This document shows, piece by piece, positions 7,975-15,498 of a DNA stretch of 27,651 bases. The DNA is from Proteiniphilum sp. UBA5283 (GTDB taxonomy: Bacteria > Bacteroidota > Bacteroidia > Bacteroidales > Dysgonomonadaceae). A program made the translations under genes and the position numbers. The stretch covers positions 35,381-63,031 of the forward strand of contig DHSP01000028.1 of NCBI GenBank assembly GCA_002408485.1, in the 5' to 3' direction. How positions within the stretch are numbered: position 1 is the first letter of the stretch; every line of letters starts with the position of its first letter. The notes under the pieces were generated by a model. The model did not search any database, was not told the DNA's origin, and was given only the letters and a program-made list of their open reading frames with translations.

Positions 7975-8805
7975 ATGAGACGATTTTGTAGTCCTACTTG
8001 TGGAATTAATGCTACGAATGTGTATAAAAAAATAGCAGCCATTCTTTTTACAACCATATTGCTGGCTTCTTGTGGAGCCGGTAGGAGTACTGTCTCAAGT
8101 CACAGAACCTCTTCGGTGTCCATGCAAAACAACGTTGTTGAATACGGTAGGAAATTCCTGGGAAAACCTTACCGTTATGCCGGTAGGGGGCCTAATTCAT
8201 TCGACTGCTCAGGATTCACCTCTTTTGTTTTCAAGGAATTTGGATATACGTTGAATCCAAGCTCAGGTGGACAAGAACGTCAATTTCCTACTGTCCACCG
8301 AAAAGATTTGAAAAAAGGAGATTTGGTTTTTTTTGAAGGTAGTAGAAAAAATGGCAGAGTAGGGCACGTGGGAATTGTTACCGAAGCCCGTCGCGACGGA
8401 ACTTTCAGATTTATACACGCCTCTACGAACTATGGGGTCATTGTGTCGTCGTCTGAAGAAGAGTATTATGCATCCCGTTATCTTCGAGGCGGCAGGGTGC
8501 TTGAAGAAGATGACTCTTCACCGGGGCAGCGAAAAAGAACGACGGTGAATGTTTCTCTTGAAAAGGGAGAGACTGTTGTCTCGCCCATAGCAGCCCAACG
8601 GAAGGGGAGGCCTTCCGAAAAATCAGACAGATCAGTTGTCCTTGTTCAAACCGACCCTCTGAAGAATCCTCCGCTAAAAAAGAACCATTCCACGCATACC
8701 CGGAATGAACAGGGTGAAAATCCCCTTTTTCGGACAAAGAATGATGTGATTCTGAGGAGAGATTCCGCCGATATCCCGGAGCCGGTAGTTGTGAATGTGG
8801 AGTAA
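7975..8805 (+). CDS. NlpC/P60 (C40) cell-wall peptidase lipoprotein
   Basis: It probably hydrolyses D-gamma-glutamyl-diamino acid bonds in peptidoglycan stems. The ATG at 7975 gives 276 residues with a lipoprotein signal: basic and hydrophobic residues 18-30, then the lipobox LASC with Cys33. A GTG at 8020 would give a shorter, more typical 17-residue signal and is a real alternative. The NlpC/P60 domain covers about 52-175 with Cys78 (NSFDCSGFT), His131 (GHVGIV) and His148 (FIHAS) as the catalytic set. The family motif KKGDLVFF is at 113-120. The last 100 residues are charged, Ser/Lys/Arg-rich and low in complexity. The open frame extends upstream to 7642 but that part overlaps prfB and has no domain. 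The HAD gene follows after 32 bp. Confidence 0.9.
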   Translation: MRRFCSPTCGINATNVYKKIAAILFTTILLASCGAGRSTVSSHRTSSVSMQNNVVEYGRKFLGKPYRYAGRGPNSFDCSGFTSFVFKEFGYTLNPSSGGQERQFPTVHRKDLKKGDLVFFEGSRKNGRVGHVGIVTEARRDGTFRFIHASTNYGVIVSSSEEEYYASRYLRGGRVLEEDDSSPGQRKRTTVNVSLEKGETVVSPIAAQRKGRPSEKSDRSVVLVQTDPLKNPPLKKNHSTHTRNEQGENPLFRTKNDVILRRDSADIPEPVVVNVE

Positions 8806-8837
8806 ACAAAGGCATCATTTAAAAATGTTTTCATTGT

Positions 8838-9443
8838 ATGACGTTACTAAAAAATATAATTTTTGATTTCGGAGGAGTGCTCATCGACTGGAATCCCGTT
8901 TATCTTTATCGGAAAGTCTTTGAAACAGACGGAGAAATGAACTATTTCCTGGAGCATGTTTGTCGTTACGATTGGAACCTGTTGCAGGATGAAGGCCGTT
9001 CGTTGGCAGAAGGTACCCGCATTTTGCAGGAAAAACACCCGGAATACGCCGAGGAGATATCCATGTATTACGGGCGCTGGATAGAGATGCTTGGAAGTGC
9101 TTATGAAGAAAATAGGAAACTGATTAAACCGCTGAAGGAGAAATATCGGGTGTATGGGCTCACCAACTGGTCGGCAGAAACGCTTCCACTGGCCATGGAC
9201 AAATTTGACTTTTTTCAAGATCTGGATGGTATGGTTGTTTCAGGGGAAGAGAAAATGGTGAAACCCGACAGGAGGTTGTACGAAGTTCTGCTGGACCGAT
9301 ATGCTCTCCGTGCCGCAGAATCGCTCTTTATTGATGACAATCTGGCAAATATTGAGGCGGCCCGGGAGTTGGGTTTCCAGACCGTTCACTACACAGGCGG
9401 TATGAATCTGGAAGCCTGGTTGCGTGAAAACAACGTTTGGTAG
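8838..9443 (+). CDS. HAD-family hydrolase (YihX/epoxide-hydrolase-N-like phosphatase)
   Basis: This 201-residue protein has HAD motif I at 8-17 (IFDFGGVLID) with nucleophile Asp10. The usual second Asp of DxD is Gly12, as in the YihX-like subfamily (HAD-IA variant 3). Motif II is the Thr of GLTNWS, motif III the Lys of KMVKPD, and motif IV the acidic pair in LFIDDN. A helical cap lies between about 20 and 90. Members act on sugar phosphates such as glucose-1-phosphate, but the substrate here cannot be read from sequence. It follows the C40 lipoprotein in the same direction and is followed by the 289-bp leader of metK. Confidence 0.88.
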   Translation: MTLLKNIIFDFGGVLIDWNPVYLYRKVFETDGEMNYFLEHVCRYDWNLLQDEGRSLAEGTRILQEKHPEYAEEISMYYGRWIEMLGSAYEENRKLIKPLKEKYRVYGLTNWSAETLPLAMDKFDFFQDLDGMVVSGEEKMVKPDRRLYEVLLDRYALRAAESLFIDDNLANIEAARELGFQTVHYTGGMNLEAWLRENNVW

Positions 9444-9489
9444 AAACGAATTGATAACAGTTGTTGTGTGATTTAACTCTTCTTTAACA

Positions 9490-9518
9490 TTGCTCCTTTG
9501 TTATTCTTGCTACCTTTG
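9490..9518 (+). promoter_or_regulatory. metK promoter (TTG - N18 - TACCTTTG)
   Basis: A -33 TTG (9490-9492) and a -7 TACCTTTG (9511-9518) are separated by 18 bp, close to the Bacteroidetes sigma-ABfr consensus TTTG-N19-TAnnTTTG. Transcription would start near 9524, about 10 nt before the riboswitch aptamer and about 209 nt before metK. Confidence 0.6.
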
Positions 9519-9533
9519 CAGTCAATTCAAACT

Positions 9534-9586
9534 ATGTGGAAAGATTTGAACTGCTTGCAACCACAGAAAAAAATGCTAAAAAGATT
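9534..9586 (+). promoter_or_regulatory. SAM-II-type S-adenosylmethionine riboswitch upstream of metK
   Basis: The RNA can form stem P1 from TGTGG (9535-9539) and CCACA (9561-9565). The loop carries GATTTGAACTGCTTGCAA (9543-9560), and the 3' core AAATGCTAAAAAG (9571-9583) follows. These blocks match the SAM-II consensus order: stem, GAUUUAAC..., UUGCAA, stem, A-rich linker, GCUAAAAAG. The pseudoknot pairs can be drawn: GCA (9557-9559) with TGC (9574-9576) and CT (9551-9552) with AG (9582-9583), the latter a change from CC/GG in the well-known SAM-II structure and so consistent with covariation. The gene controlled makes SAM itself, so feedback repression is the obvious logic. The metK start lies about 147 nt downstream, farther than usual for direct occlusion of a ribosome-binding site. 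The rest of the leader holds a possible 6-bp hairpin (GACACA 9668-9673 with TGTGTC 9693-9698). Confidence 0.82.
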
Positions 9587-9632
9587 TACTGCATTTCCTT
9601 TCTTTGGGCCGTTGCATTCACGCGTAGGTTGA
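9534..9632 (+). CDS. possible 32-codon leader ORF running through the SAM-II element
   Basis: An ATG at 9534 opens an in-frame ORF to TGA at 9630-9632; a second in-phase ATG at 9573 lies inside the 3' core of the aptamer. The peptide is Phe-rich near its middle (FTAFPFF) and matches no family I know. It may be chance, since the aptamer sequence constrains it, but the first ATG lies only about 10 nt after the predicted transcription start, which suits Bacteroidetes initiation. Confidence 0.2.
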   Translation: MWKDLNCLQPQKKMLKRFTAFPFFGPLHSRVG

Positions 9633-9732
9633 ATAAAAACATACATCAACACTTGTTTTCGTTTGGTGACACACATTCGTCTCACAGCCGTTTGTGTCTG
9701 TTTTCCTGAAAACTGCTAAATTTTTGCAAAAG

Positions 9733-11037
9733 ATGAATTATCTATTTACCTCCGAATCCGTGTCGGAAGGACATCCTGATAAAGTGGCTGATCAGATTTC
9801 CGATGCGTTGCTCGACGAGTTCCTGGCATACGACCGTAATTCCAAGGTGGCTTGTGAGACACTGGTAACCACCGGGCAGGTGGTTCTTGCCGGTGAAGTG
9901 AAATCCAACGCATATGTCGACGTGGCCGAAGTGGCCCGCGATGTGATTGCCAAAATAGGTTACACTAAAAGTGAATATCGTTTTGAAGCGCAGTCTTGCG
10001 GTGTTTTTTCCAGTATTCACGAACAATCGGACGATATAAACCGAGGGGTGGATCAGAAAGCCGATCCTATGGAGCAGGGAGCAGGCGACCAGGGAATGAT
10101 GTTCGGGTATGCGACCAGCGAGACCGACAACTTCATGCCGCTATCGCTCGATCTGAGCCATGCCTTGTTGCTGGAGCTGGCAAATATCCGCAAAAACGAA
10201 CCAGAGCTGATGCCCTATCTCCGTCCCGATGCAAAATCGCAGGTTACCGTTGAGTATGCACAGGATGGCACACCCCTGCGCATAGATACCATCGTGATTT
10301 CGACCCAGCACGACGAGTTTGAGAAGCCGCGACAAAACACAAGAGAGGCCACCCTTGAGGCAGATGAGAGGATGCGCTCGCGTATAGAAACAGATGTGCG
10401 CACTATCCTTATTCCACGTGTGCAGGCGCAGTATAAGCATAGAAAAGATGTGCATAAGCTTTTTGAGGGAGATATCAAATACCACGTGAACCCCACGGGC
10501 AAATTTGTCATTGGTGGCCCTCACGGCGATACGGGACTAACCGGACGCAAGATTATTGTGGATACCTATGGCGGGAAAGCGGCGCACGGTGGAGGTGCCT
10601 TTTCGGGAAAAGATCCGTCGAAAGTGGATCGCTCAGCAGCCTACGCAGCACGACACATCGCCAAGAACATGGTGGCGGCCGGAGTTGCCTCCGAGATGTT
10701 GATCCAGGTGTCGTATGCCATCGGCATTGCCGAGCCGATGAGTATTTATGTAAATACCTACGGCAAAAGCAATGTGAAGATGACGGATGCCGACATTGCC
10801 GAAAAGATCCGCCTGTTGTTCGATTTGCGGCCCAAAGCCATTGAACAGCGTTTGAAACTGCGTAATCCGATCTATTTTGAAACAGCTTCGTATGGTCACA
10901 TGGGCCGTGAGCCGCGCAAGGTGAAGAAGGTGTTCAGCTCACGCTATATGCCGGAACAGGTGGTAATGGAGGTGGAGCTGTTTACCTGGGAAAAACTGGA
11001 TTATGTAGAAAAAATTAAAAAAGAATTTGGCCTGTAA
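9733..11037 (+). CDS. metK: S-adenosylmethionine synthase
   Basis: It makes SAM from methionine and ATP in the cytosol. The 434-residue product starts at the ATG at 9733 (MNYLFTSESVSEGHPDKVAD); an in-frame GTG at 9694 would add 13 residues with no family match. The N-terminal domain has the ATP/methionine site GHPDKVADQISD (13-24). Signature GAGDQGMMFGY (about 117-127) and signature GGGAFSGKDPSKVDRS (about 285-300) are both intact. The insert between domains is slightly longer than in the E. coli protein (384 residues), as is common in Bacteroidetes. It is preceded by a SAM-II-type riboswitch and promoter. The LOG gene starts 7 bp after its stop, so SAM may control both. Confidence 0.98.
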   Translation: MNYLFTSESVSEGHPDKVADQISDALLDEFLAYDRNSKVACETLVTTGQVVLAGEVKSNAYVDVAEVARDVIAKIGYTKSEYRFEAQSCGVFSSIHEQSDDINRGVDQKADPMEQGAGDQGMMFGYATSETDNFMPLSLDLSHALLLELANIRKNEPELMPYLRPDAKSQVTVEYAQDGTPLRIDTIVISTQHDEFEKPRQNTREATLEADERMRSRIETDVRTILIPRVQAQYKHRKDVHKLFEGDIKYHVNPTGKFVIGGPHGDTGLTGRKIIVDTYGGKAAHGGGAFSGKDPSKVDRSAAYAARHIAKNMVAAGVASEMLIQVSYAIGIAEPMSIYVNTYGKSNVKMTDADIAEKIRLLFDLRPKAIEQRLKLRNPIYFETASYGHMGREPRKVKKVFSSRYMPEQVVMEVELFTWEKLDYVEKIKKEFGL

Positions 11038-11044
11038 GAAAATA

Positions 11045-11644
11045 ATGAAACAGACACAACGATCAGTGGTCGTCTACTGTGCATCCAGTTCGCTGATTGA
11101 TGCGTGCTATTTCGATGCGGCCGAACGTCTGGGTGAGCTCCTCGCTGCCAATGGTATTCTCTGCATCAATGGTGCCGGGAAAGAGGGCCTGATGGGTGCG
11201 CTAAACGATTCCGTTCTTCGGCACGGAGGAGCGGTAAAAGGAATTATTCCCCAATTTATGGTTGATGCCGGGTGGTGTCACGACCAATTGAACGAAACAA
11301 TCATTACCCAAACTATTCACGAACGGAAGGAAAGTATGGCTGAATCTGCCGATGCAGTAATCGCTCTCCCCGGCGGAGTAGGGACTTTGGAGGAGCTTGC
11401 CGAGATTATTACCTGGAAGCAGTTGGGACTTTATGACAATCCTGTCATCATCCTTAATACAAACGATTATTACCAGCCGTTGCTCTCTTTTTTCGACAAA
11501 ATGATGGAGGCAAAATTCCTGAACAGGGCGAATGGTGATATGTGGCAGGTAGCATCTACTCCTGAGGAGGCTGTCGGTCTTCTTCTGGGTTTTCCCCACT
11601 GGAAAGCTTCGGGAGGATTGGAATGTACGGAAAAAGAGTTGTAA
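11045..11644 (+). CDS. LOG family protein (cytokinin riboside 5'-monophosphate phosphoribohydrolase-like)
   Basis: LOG proteins cleave the N-glycosidic bond of nucleoside 5'-monophosphates such as AMP to free base and ribose 5-phosphate. The 199-residue product shows the Rossmann-like start VVVYCASSS (8-16), the conserved INGAGKEGLMGA segment (41-52), the HERK motif (92-95) and the signature PGGVGTLEE (109-117) with the catalytic Arg/Glu set. The ATG at 11045 is preferred to an in-frame TTG at 11027 that overlaps metK. It follows metK closely and may share its riboswitch control; adenine salvage or purine housekeeping near the SAM cycle would make sense but is inference. Confidence 0.9.
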   Translation: MKQTQRSVVVYCASSSLIDACYFDAAERLGELLAANGILCINGAGKEGLMGALNDSVLRHGGAVKGIIPQFMVDAGWCHDQLNETIITQTIHERKESMAESADAVIALPGGVGTLEELAEIITWKQLGLYDNPVIILNTNDYYQPLLSFFDKMMEAKFLNRANGDMWQVASTPEEAVGLLLGFPHWKASGGLECTEKEL

Positions 11645-11649
11645 ATTTG
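11618..11649 (+). promoter_or_regulatory. possible promoter of the DUF4271-hemD pair (TTG - N21 - TAAATTTG)
   Basis: TTG at 11618-11620 and TAAATTTG at 11642-11649 fit the Bacteroidetes pattern with a 21-bp spacer and lie at the end of the LOG gene. The GTG start of the next gene is 29 bp downstream. Confidence 0.4.
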
Positions 11650-11677
11650 CTGTTCAAAGATAAAATACACGATATAA

Positions 11678-12568
11678 GTGCCCCAGTTTATTCCCGATAC
11701 CCTGCGGGAGACTCCGTTTTACCTCAAAGCGGAGGAGTTGCCGCTTCAGGCTGATTCATTGGATATGAATTTTGGCCGGTATGAATTTCTTCCTACCGAT
11801 TCACAGCATATTTTGTTTTCTGTAGATTCGGATACCCTTGCAAAGCTGGAATTTTTCGCTCCTGGAAATGCAGGCATGGCAATGCCATTCTCTCTTTGGG
11901 TGAACAGCATTTTTTTTCTACTTTTTGTCGCTTGTTTTGTCATTTTCTCCCTGGTATTCCGAAAGGAAGGGATGGCTTTTGTCGAAAATTTCAGGCAGAT
12001 TTTCCTTGTGCGAAGGCGACAGGCCGCTGGTTTTAAGGGGCAGGTGACCACGACCGAAGCATGGGGCGAATTTTTTTTAGTACTACAAACCATGCTCATC
12101 ATTGCCATTCTCTTTTTTACTTTTTTATGGGATAGGGGACTCGCCCTGCTCTCAACGAAGGGGTGTCTTCTCGCTTTTGCCGGCATGCTGCTCGTACCGG
12201 CTGTGATGACGTTGTTAAAGCTTCTGATGTACCGGACCATAGGTGCCATTTTTATGCCCCGGGAGATAAATCGTTGGATTAGCCATTATTACAGGTTGAT
12301 TGAGTTGATGGGGATTCTCTTGTTTTTACCCGCCCTGTTGTACGTTTTTATGCCCGAATTACGGGATGTTATGCTTGTCCTGTTTTTGTTCGTCTTTATT
12401 ATTAGCCGTCTCGCAATTGTCTTCGGACTATTAAATATTTTTGTTAAAAAAAATGTCGGTGGTTTTTATTTTTTTGTGTATCTTTGTGGGACTGAAATTG
12501 CCCCCTATTTATTGTACTATAAGGGGGTAGTATTATTTATTAGTTTGGCAGGAAATATTTTTGTATGA
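11678..12568 (+). CDS. DUF4271 family integral membrane protein
   Basis: The function is unknown. From the GTG at 11678 the product has 296 residues; an in-frame stop directly precedes this GTG, and the next ATG is at 11765 (residue 30), so one of these two must be the start. After a soluble N-terminus of about 70 residues there are roughly six or seven hydrophobic segments: about 72-92, 130-150, 160-187, 209-227, 231-255 and 265-295. No catalytic motif is visible. It ends in a 4-bp ATGA overlap with the HemD-like gene, which implies coupled translation. In Bacteroidetes I know this gene as a regular upstream partner of hemD. Confidence 0.85.
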   Translation: MPQFIPDTLRETPFYLKAEELPLQADSLDMNFGRYEFLPTDSQHILFSVDSDTLAKLEFFAPGNAGMAMPFSLWVNSIFFLLFVACFVIFSLVFRKEGMAFVENFRQIFLVRRRQAAGFKGQVTTTEAWGEFFLVLQTMLIIAILFFTFLWDRGLALLSTKGCLLAFAGMLLVPAVMTLLKLLMYRTIGAIFMPREINRWISHYYRLIELMGILLFLPALLYVFMPELRDVMLVLFLFVFIISRLAIVFGLLNIFVKKNVGGFYFFVYLCGTEIAPYLLYYKGVVLFISLAGNIFV

Positions 12569-13329
12569 ACGTCCGGAAAGTAAAGAAGATTCTAATTTCT
12601 CAACCCAAGCCTAGCAGCGAAAAATCACCCTATTACGATATAGCGGAAAAGTTTCATGTCGAGGTGCATTTCTATCCTTTTATTAAAGTAGATAGAGTCC
12701 CTATCAAAGAATTCCGCCAACAACGGATAAATATTCTGGATTTCACGGCCATCATTTTTACTGCAAGAACAGCCGTCGATAAGTTTTTTTCAATATGCGA
12801 AGAGATGAAGGTGGCAATACCCGAAACCATGAAGTATTTCTGTACGTCAGAGGCTGTTGCATTGTACCTGCAGAAATATATTGTATACCGGAAAAGGAAG
12901 ATATTTTTCAGTCAAACCGGCAAAATCGACGGATTAAGCAACGCTTTCACCAAGCATTCGAAAGAAAAGTTCCTCTTTCCTGTTCCCGAAGAACACAACG
13001 ACGAAGTAACCCTTTTTCTCGATGAAAAGAAGTTGAATTACACCAAGAGTGTGATGTACAGGACGGTGAGTAACGATTTTGAAGAGGGAGAGAAGCTTGA
13101 TTACGACATGATCATTTTCTTTAGTCCGCTGGGTATCCAGTCCTTGTTTACCAATTTCCCCGATTTTAAACAAAACGATATGGCTATCGGCTGTTTCGGC
13201 ACCTCCACGGCAAAGGCTGTGGAAGAGGCCGGATTGCGTCTCGACTGCGAAGCACCACAACCTGACTTCCCTTCAATGACGGCCGCCCTGGAGGCTTTTC
13301 TCAAGGAAAATCACAAAAACCATAACTAA
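12565..13329 (+). CDS. hemD: HemD-like protein (uroporphyrinogen-III synthase family)
   Basis: The family closes and inverts ring D of hydroxymethylbilane to make uroporphyrinogen III. The 254-residue product has the two-lobed family layout: an N-terminal half opening ILISQPKP, then FTAIIFTARTAVDKFF (60-75) and a C-terminal half with YDMIIFFSPLGIQSLF (179-194) and IGCFGTSTAKAVEEAG (208-223). The last two blocks are the best match to HemD (FxSPxxV..., IGxxTAxAxxxxG). Overall it is divergent, and none of its neighbours is a heme gene: it overlaps DUF4271 and faces tatD-yidD-rnpA. Many Bacteroidales lack the early heme pathway yet keep this gene, so the true reaction may differ from the family name. 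Confidence 0.78.
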   Translation: MNVRKVKKILISQPKPSSEKSPYYDIAEKFHVEVHFYPFIKVDRVPIKEFRQQRINILDFTAIIFTARTAVDKFFSICEEMKVAIPETMKYFCTSEAVALYLQKYIVYRKRKIFFSQTGKIDGLSNAFTKHSKEKFLFPVPEEHNDEVTLFLDEKKLNYTKSVMYRTVSNDFEEGEKLDYDMIIFFSPLGIQSLFTNFPDFKQNDMAIGCFGTSTAKAVEEAGLRLDCEAPQPDFPSMTAALEAFLKENHKNHN

Positions 13330-13368
13330 GTTAGTCATAGCCAGAGGACCCTCTTGACTTCCGGCTGC

Positions 13369-14070
13369 TCAGATCTCCTCTTCCAGTTCTTTCGAGAAGT
13401 AGGGTTTGGGAGCTTTGACAGAAGGAAATACCCTGCGCACATTTGCTGCTATTTTGGCGGCAAATTCTTCAATATCCATATTGATTGCCTGTGATGTCTG
13501 GAGATAAATCTCCCTGATTGTCATCTCATCCTCGTCGGTTTCACAAAAAAGCGCATCAATAGGAATCAACTGCATAGACGCTACATTGATCTGGTCGCCG
13601 ATAGAAAAGAGGAAGCCCTCATGAAGAAGCCGTTTTGTTAATTCCGGTTTCCCCCGATAACCGTGTATGATCCATGGTTGGGTGGGGTCTGTTTCTTTCC
13701 TTATCTGAATCAACTCCTCCCATGCTTTCACACAGTGAATGATGACCGGTTTGCCCAGTTTCTCGGAGAGCTCGATGTGTTTTTTAAAAACGGGTATCTG
13801 TATATCGAAAGAAGGGCCTTTGAGTTTGTCGAGACCGGTTTCTCCAATGGCAACTATACGGATGTTGGAGGCAATCTCGTTCAGGTAAGCCATCTGGGTG
13901 TCGCTGTCCTCCGAATACCAGGGGTGGATGCCGCAGGAAAATGCATGCCGATGGTAAGAATCTTTGGCTACTTCAAATTCAAGGGGGTATACATCGAAGA
14001 TACACGAGTGATAAGGGTCGTCGTTATCCTCGAGAAAAATTTGGTGGGTGTGTACGTCGTAAAATTCCAT
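13369..14070 (-). CDS. tatD: TatD family metal-dependent hydrolase
   Basis: TatD proteins are amidohydrolase-fold DNases of the cytosol. The 233-residue product is shorter than E. coli TatD (about 260) but keeps the metal ligands: DVHTHQ (5-10) with two His, GETGLD with its Glu, PVIIHC with His, WIIHGY with His, and FCETDEDE with Asp. The middle of the barrel is reduced, as in the short TatD forms of Bacteroidetes. It follows yidD by 3 bp and is probably cotranscribed with rnpA and yidD; its stop faces that of hemD 39 bp away. Nuclease activity is not proven for this short group. Confidence 0.88.
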   Translation of the reverse strand: MEFYDVHTHQIFLEDNDDPYHSCIFDVYPLEFEVAKDSYHRHAFSCGIHPWYSEDSDTQMAYLNEIASNIRIVAIGETGLDKLKGPSFDIQIPVFKKHIELSEKLGKPVIIHCVKAWEELIQIRKETDPTQPWIIHGYRGKPELTKRLLHEGFLFSIGDQINVASMQLIPIDALFCETDEDEMTIREIYLQTSQAINMDIEEFAAKIAANVRRVFPSVKAPKPYFSKELEEEI

Positions 14071-14073
14071 ACA

Positions 14074-14355
14074 TTAATTGTCCTCTGCCTTCGGTTTGTT
14101 CTTTCTGCGCTTCGGCTTTGGCTCTGGAACAGGATCGTAACCCGATCCGCCCCAGGGATTACAGCTCAAAATGCGTTTGGCTGACAAGAAAGAACCTCTG
14201 AATGGGCCATGCCTTTTCAATGCTTCTATCGTATATTGAGAACAGGTGGGTGTGTACCGGCAGCTGGGCGGTGTGAGCGGAGAAATGGCTGCCCGGTAGA
14301 AATAGACCGGAAGAAGTAGTATCCATGTGAGCAGATGCTTTAACACTTTCACCAT
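14074..14355 (-). CDS. yidD: membrane protein insertion efficiency factor YidD
   Basis: YidD is a small amphipathic membrane-bound protein that helps YidC-dependent insertion. The 93-residue product has an N-terminal hydrophobic helix (6-25), the family core YRAAISPLTPPSCRYTPTCS (20-39), and LSCNPWGGSGYDPVP (63-77). The Cys residues of the core are conserved. The C-terminal 15 residues are Lys/Arg-rich. It overlaps rnpA by 7 bp, the usual rnpA-yidD coupling, but rpmH and yidC are not adjacent here. Confidence 0.95.
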   Translation of the reverse strand: MVKVLKHLLTWILLLPVYFYRAAISPLTPPSCRYTPTCSQYTIEALKRHGPFRGSFLSAKRILSCNPWGGSGYDPVPEPKPKRRKNKPKAEDN

Positions 14356-14753
14356 TTACCTTTCCCAATCTGTTCCTTTAACGCACTCAGTGCTTTTTGT
14401 ACACTCTTCTCTACCGTGGAAAAGTCGCTCAACGCATCTTTCACATAAACGAAAGCGACGTCAATATGGACTTCTTTGCCAGACAGTGCCACATCGAAAA
14501 GATGTTTGTTCAACCGGTAAGCCTCCCTCGTTAGCCGTTTCATCCTGTTTCGATGTGCAGCAGACCGAAGCCTTTTTTTAGGGATGCTCACCAGTATTGA
14601 TACTGGCACCGTTTGTGGATGAGTCGTTTCCAAATATACAACCCTGAAGGGATATACCATCATAGAACGTCCGTGGGTAAAGAGGTGTTCAACCCTTTTC
14701 TTCCCAGCGACACGTTCTTCTTTTGTAAAATTGAAGTATCCTCCTCCATTCAT
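14349..14753 (-). CDS. rnpA: ribonuclease P protein component
   Basis: RnpA is the basic protein subunit of RNase P, which trims the 5' end of tRNA precursors. From the ATG at 14753 the product has 134 residues: an FTKEERV N-terminus, KKRVEHLF, and the family RNR block AAHRNRMKRLTREAYR (about 65-80). A TTG at 14780 would extend it by nine residues without family support. Expression is likely from a -7 box at 14790-14797. yidD and tatD follow with overlap or near contact. Confidence 0.93.
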   Translation of the reverse strand: MNGGGYFNFTKEERVAGKKRVEHLFTHGRSMMVYPFRVVYLETTHPQTVPVSILVSIPKKRLRSAAHRNRMKRLTREAYRLNKHLFDVALSGKEVHIDVAFVYVKDALSDFSTVEKSVQKALSALKEQIGKGKW

Positions 14754-14789
14754 AAGATAAAAGCATTCCTCCGAAAGCAATTACGAAAG

Positions 14790-14797
14790 CAAAGATA
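14790..14797 (-). promoter_or_regulatory. -7 box (TATCTTTG) of the rnpA-yidD-tatD operon
   Basis: On the minus strand TATCTTTG fits TAnnTTTG and lies 37 bp before the rnpA ATG at 14753. A TTTG at 14812-14815 is only 14 bp upstream, too close for a standard -33 box. Confidence 0.4.
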
Positions 14798-14862
14798 ATT
14801 GTTTTTAGAATCAAATGTTTCTTTTAATGAAAAAAAGTGGAACAAGAAGTTGACCAGGTCGG

Positions 14863-15486
14863 TTATTTGCGTCCAAAATCCGCGGGTATTTCGCCCCACA
14901 GTTTTGTTTCCCATTTAAGAATCGGGTTTTGAAAGCTGTTGTTTTGAAGCCACGCTTCCGCACGGGTAATCAGCTCGAAAAGAGGTTTGTTCCGATCCGA
15001 CTGCATCAGCTTGGTGTTGCATTTCTTTTTGGCAATCCATTTGATGGCATTTACGCTGTCGGAATAGACAGGGGTGTCCTGGCCAAGTTTTTTCAAAAGT
15101 GCCAGCGCATGCACAATTGCCAGAAACTCTCCAATGTTGTTCGTCCCCTCTTCCAGTGGCCCCATGTGAAAGATCTCCCTGTTGTCCGCGACCAGTACCC
15201 CGCGGTACTCCAAAAGCCCCGGATTGCCGCTGCAGGCTGCATCTACGGCCAGGCTCTCCCTGATTATCTTACTGCTTGATGCGGAAGCAACCGCTGCCTT
15301 TGTCTTTTTCGCATTCAGATGTTTCCATGGGTTTTCGCGAAATGCCTTTTCTGCCTCTTCTTTTGTCGGGAACGACTTGAACCGTGCATTTTCGAATCCC
15401 GTCACCTGCGATTTGCATTCCTCCCACGACGTGTAAATGCCCGGCTTCACGCCCTGCCATACTACATAATATTTGTTTTTCGCCAT
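14863..15486 (-). CDS. rnhA: ribonuclease HI with N-terminal viroplasmin (hybrid-binding) domain
   Basis: It cleaves the RNA strand of RNA-DNA hybrids. The 207-residue product begins with a caulimovirus viroplasmin/HBD domain (about 4-48: YYVVWQGVKPGIYTSWEEC, then FKSFPTKEEAEKAF), the type found in eukaryotic RNase H1. A Lys/Ala/Ser linker (58-75) leads to the RNase H fold. The catalytic carboxylates can be placed at Asp82 (VDAACSGNPG), Glu120 (NIGEFLAIVHAL), Asp143 (VYSDSVNAIKW) and Asp203 (IPADFG). It starts 12 bp after the stop of the small membrane protein and is probably cotranscribed with it. Confidence 0.92.
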   Translation of the reverse strand: MAKNKYYVVWQGVKPGIYTSWEECKSQVTGFENARFKSFPTKEEAEKAFRENPWKHLNAKKTKAAVASASSSKIIRESLAVDAACSGNPGLLEYRGVLVADNREIFHMGPLEEGTNNIGEFLAIVHALALLKKLGQDTPVYSDSVNAIKWIAKKKCNTKLMQSDRNKPLFELITRAEAWLQNNSFQNPILKWETKLWGEIPADFGRK

Positions 15487-15498
15487 GAGACCGCACTT

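Noticed and set aside
10480..10497. A CCACGTGAAC stretch resembling the core of a parS site, with parB in the window
   Set aside because: Only the CACGTGAA core agrees with the 16-bp parS consensus, the flanks do not, and the stretch lies inside metK coding sequence.
13330..13368. Short inverted repeat AGAGG/CCTCT between hemD and tatD as a terminator
   Set aside because: The stem is 5 bp with a 2-nt loop and no T run follows, so it cannot be supported.
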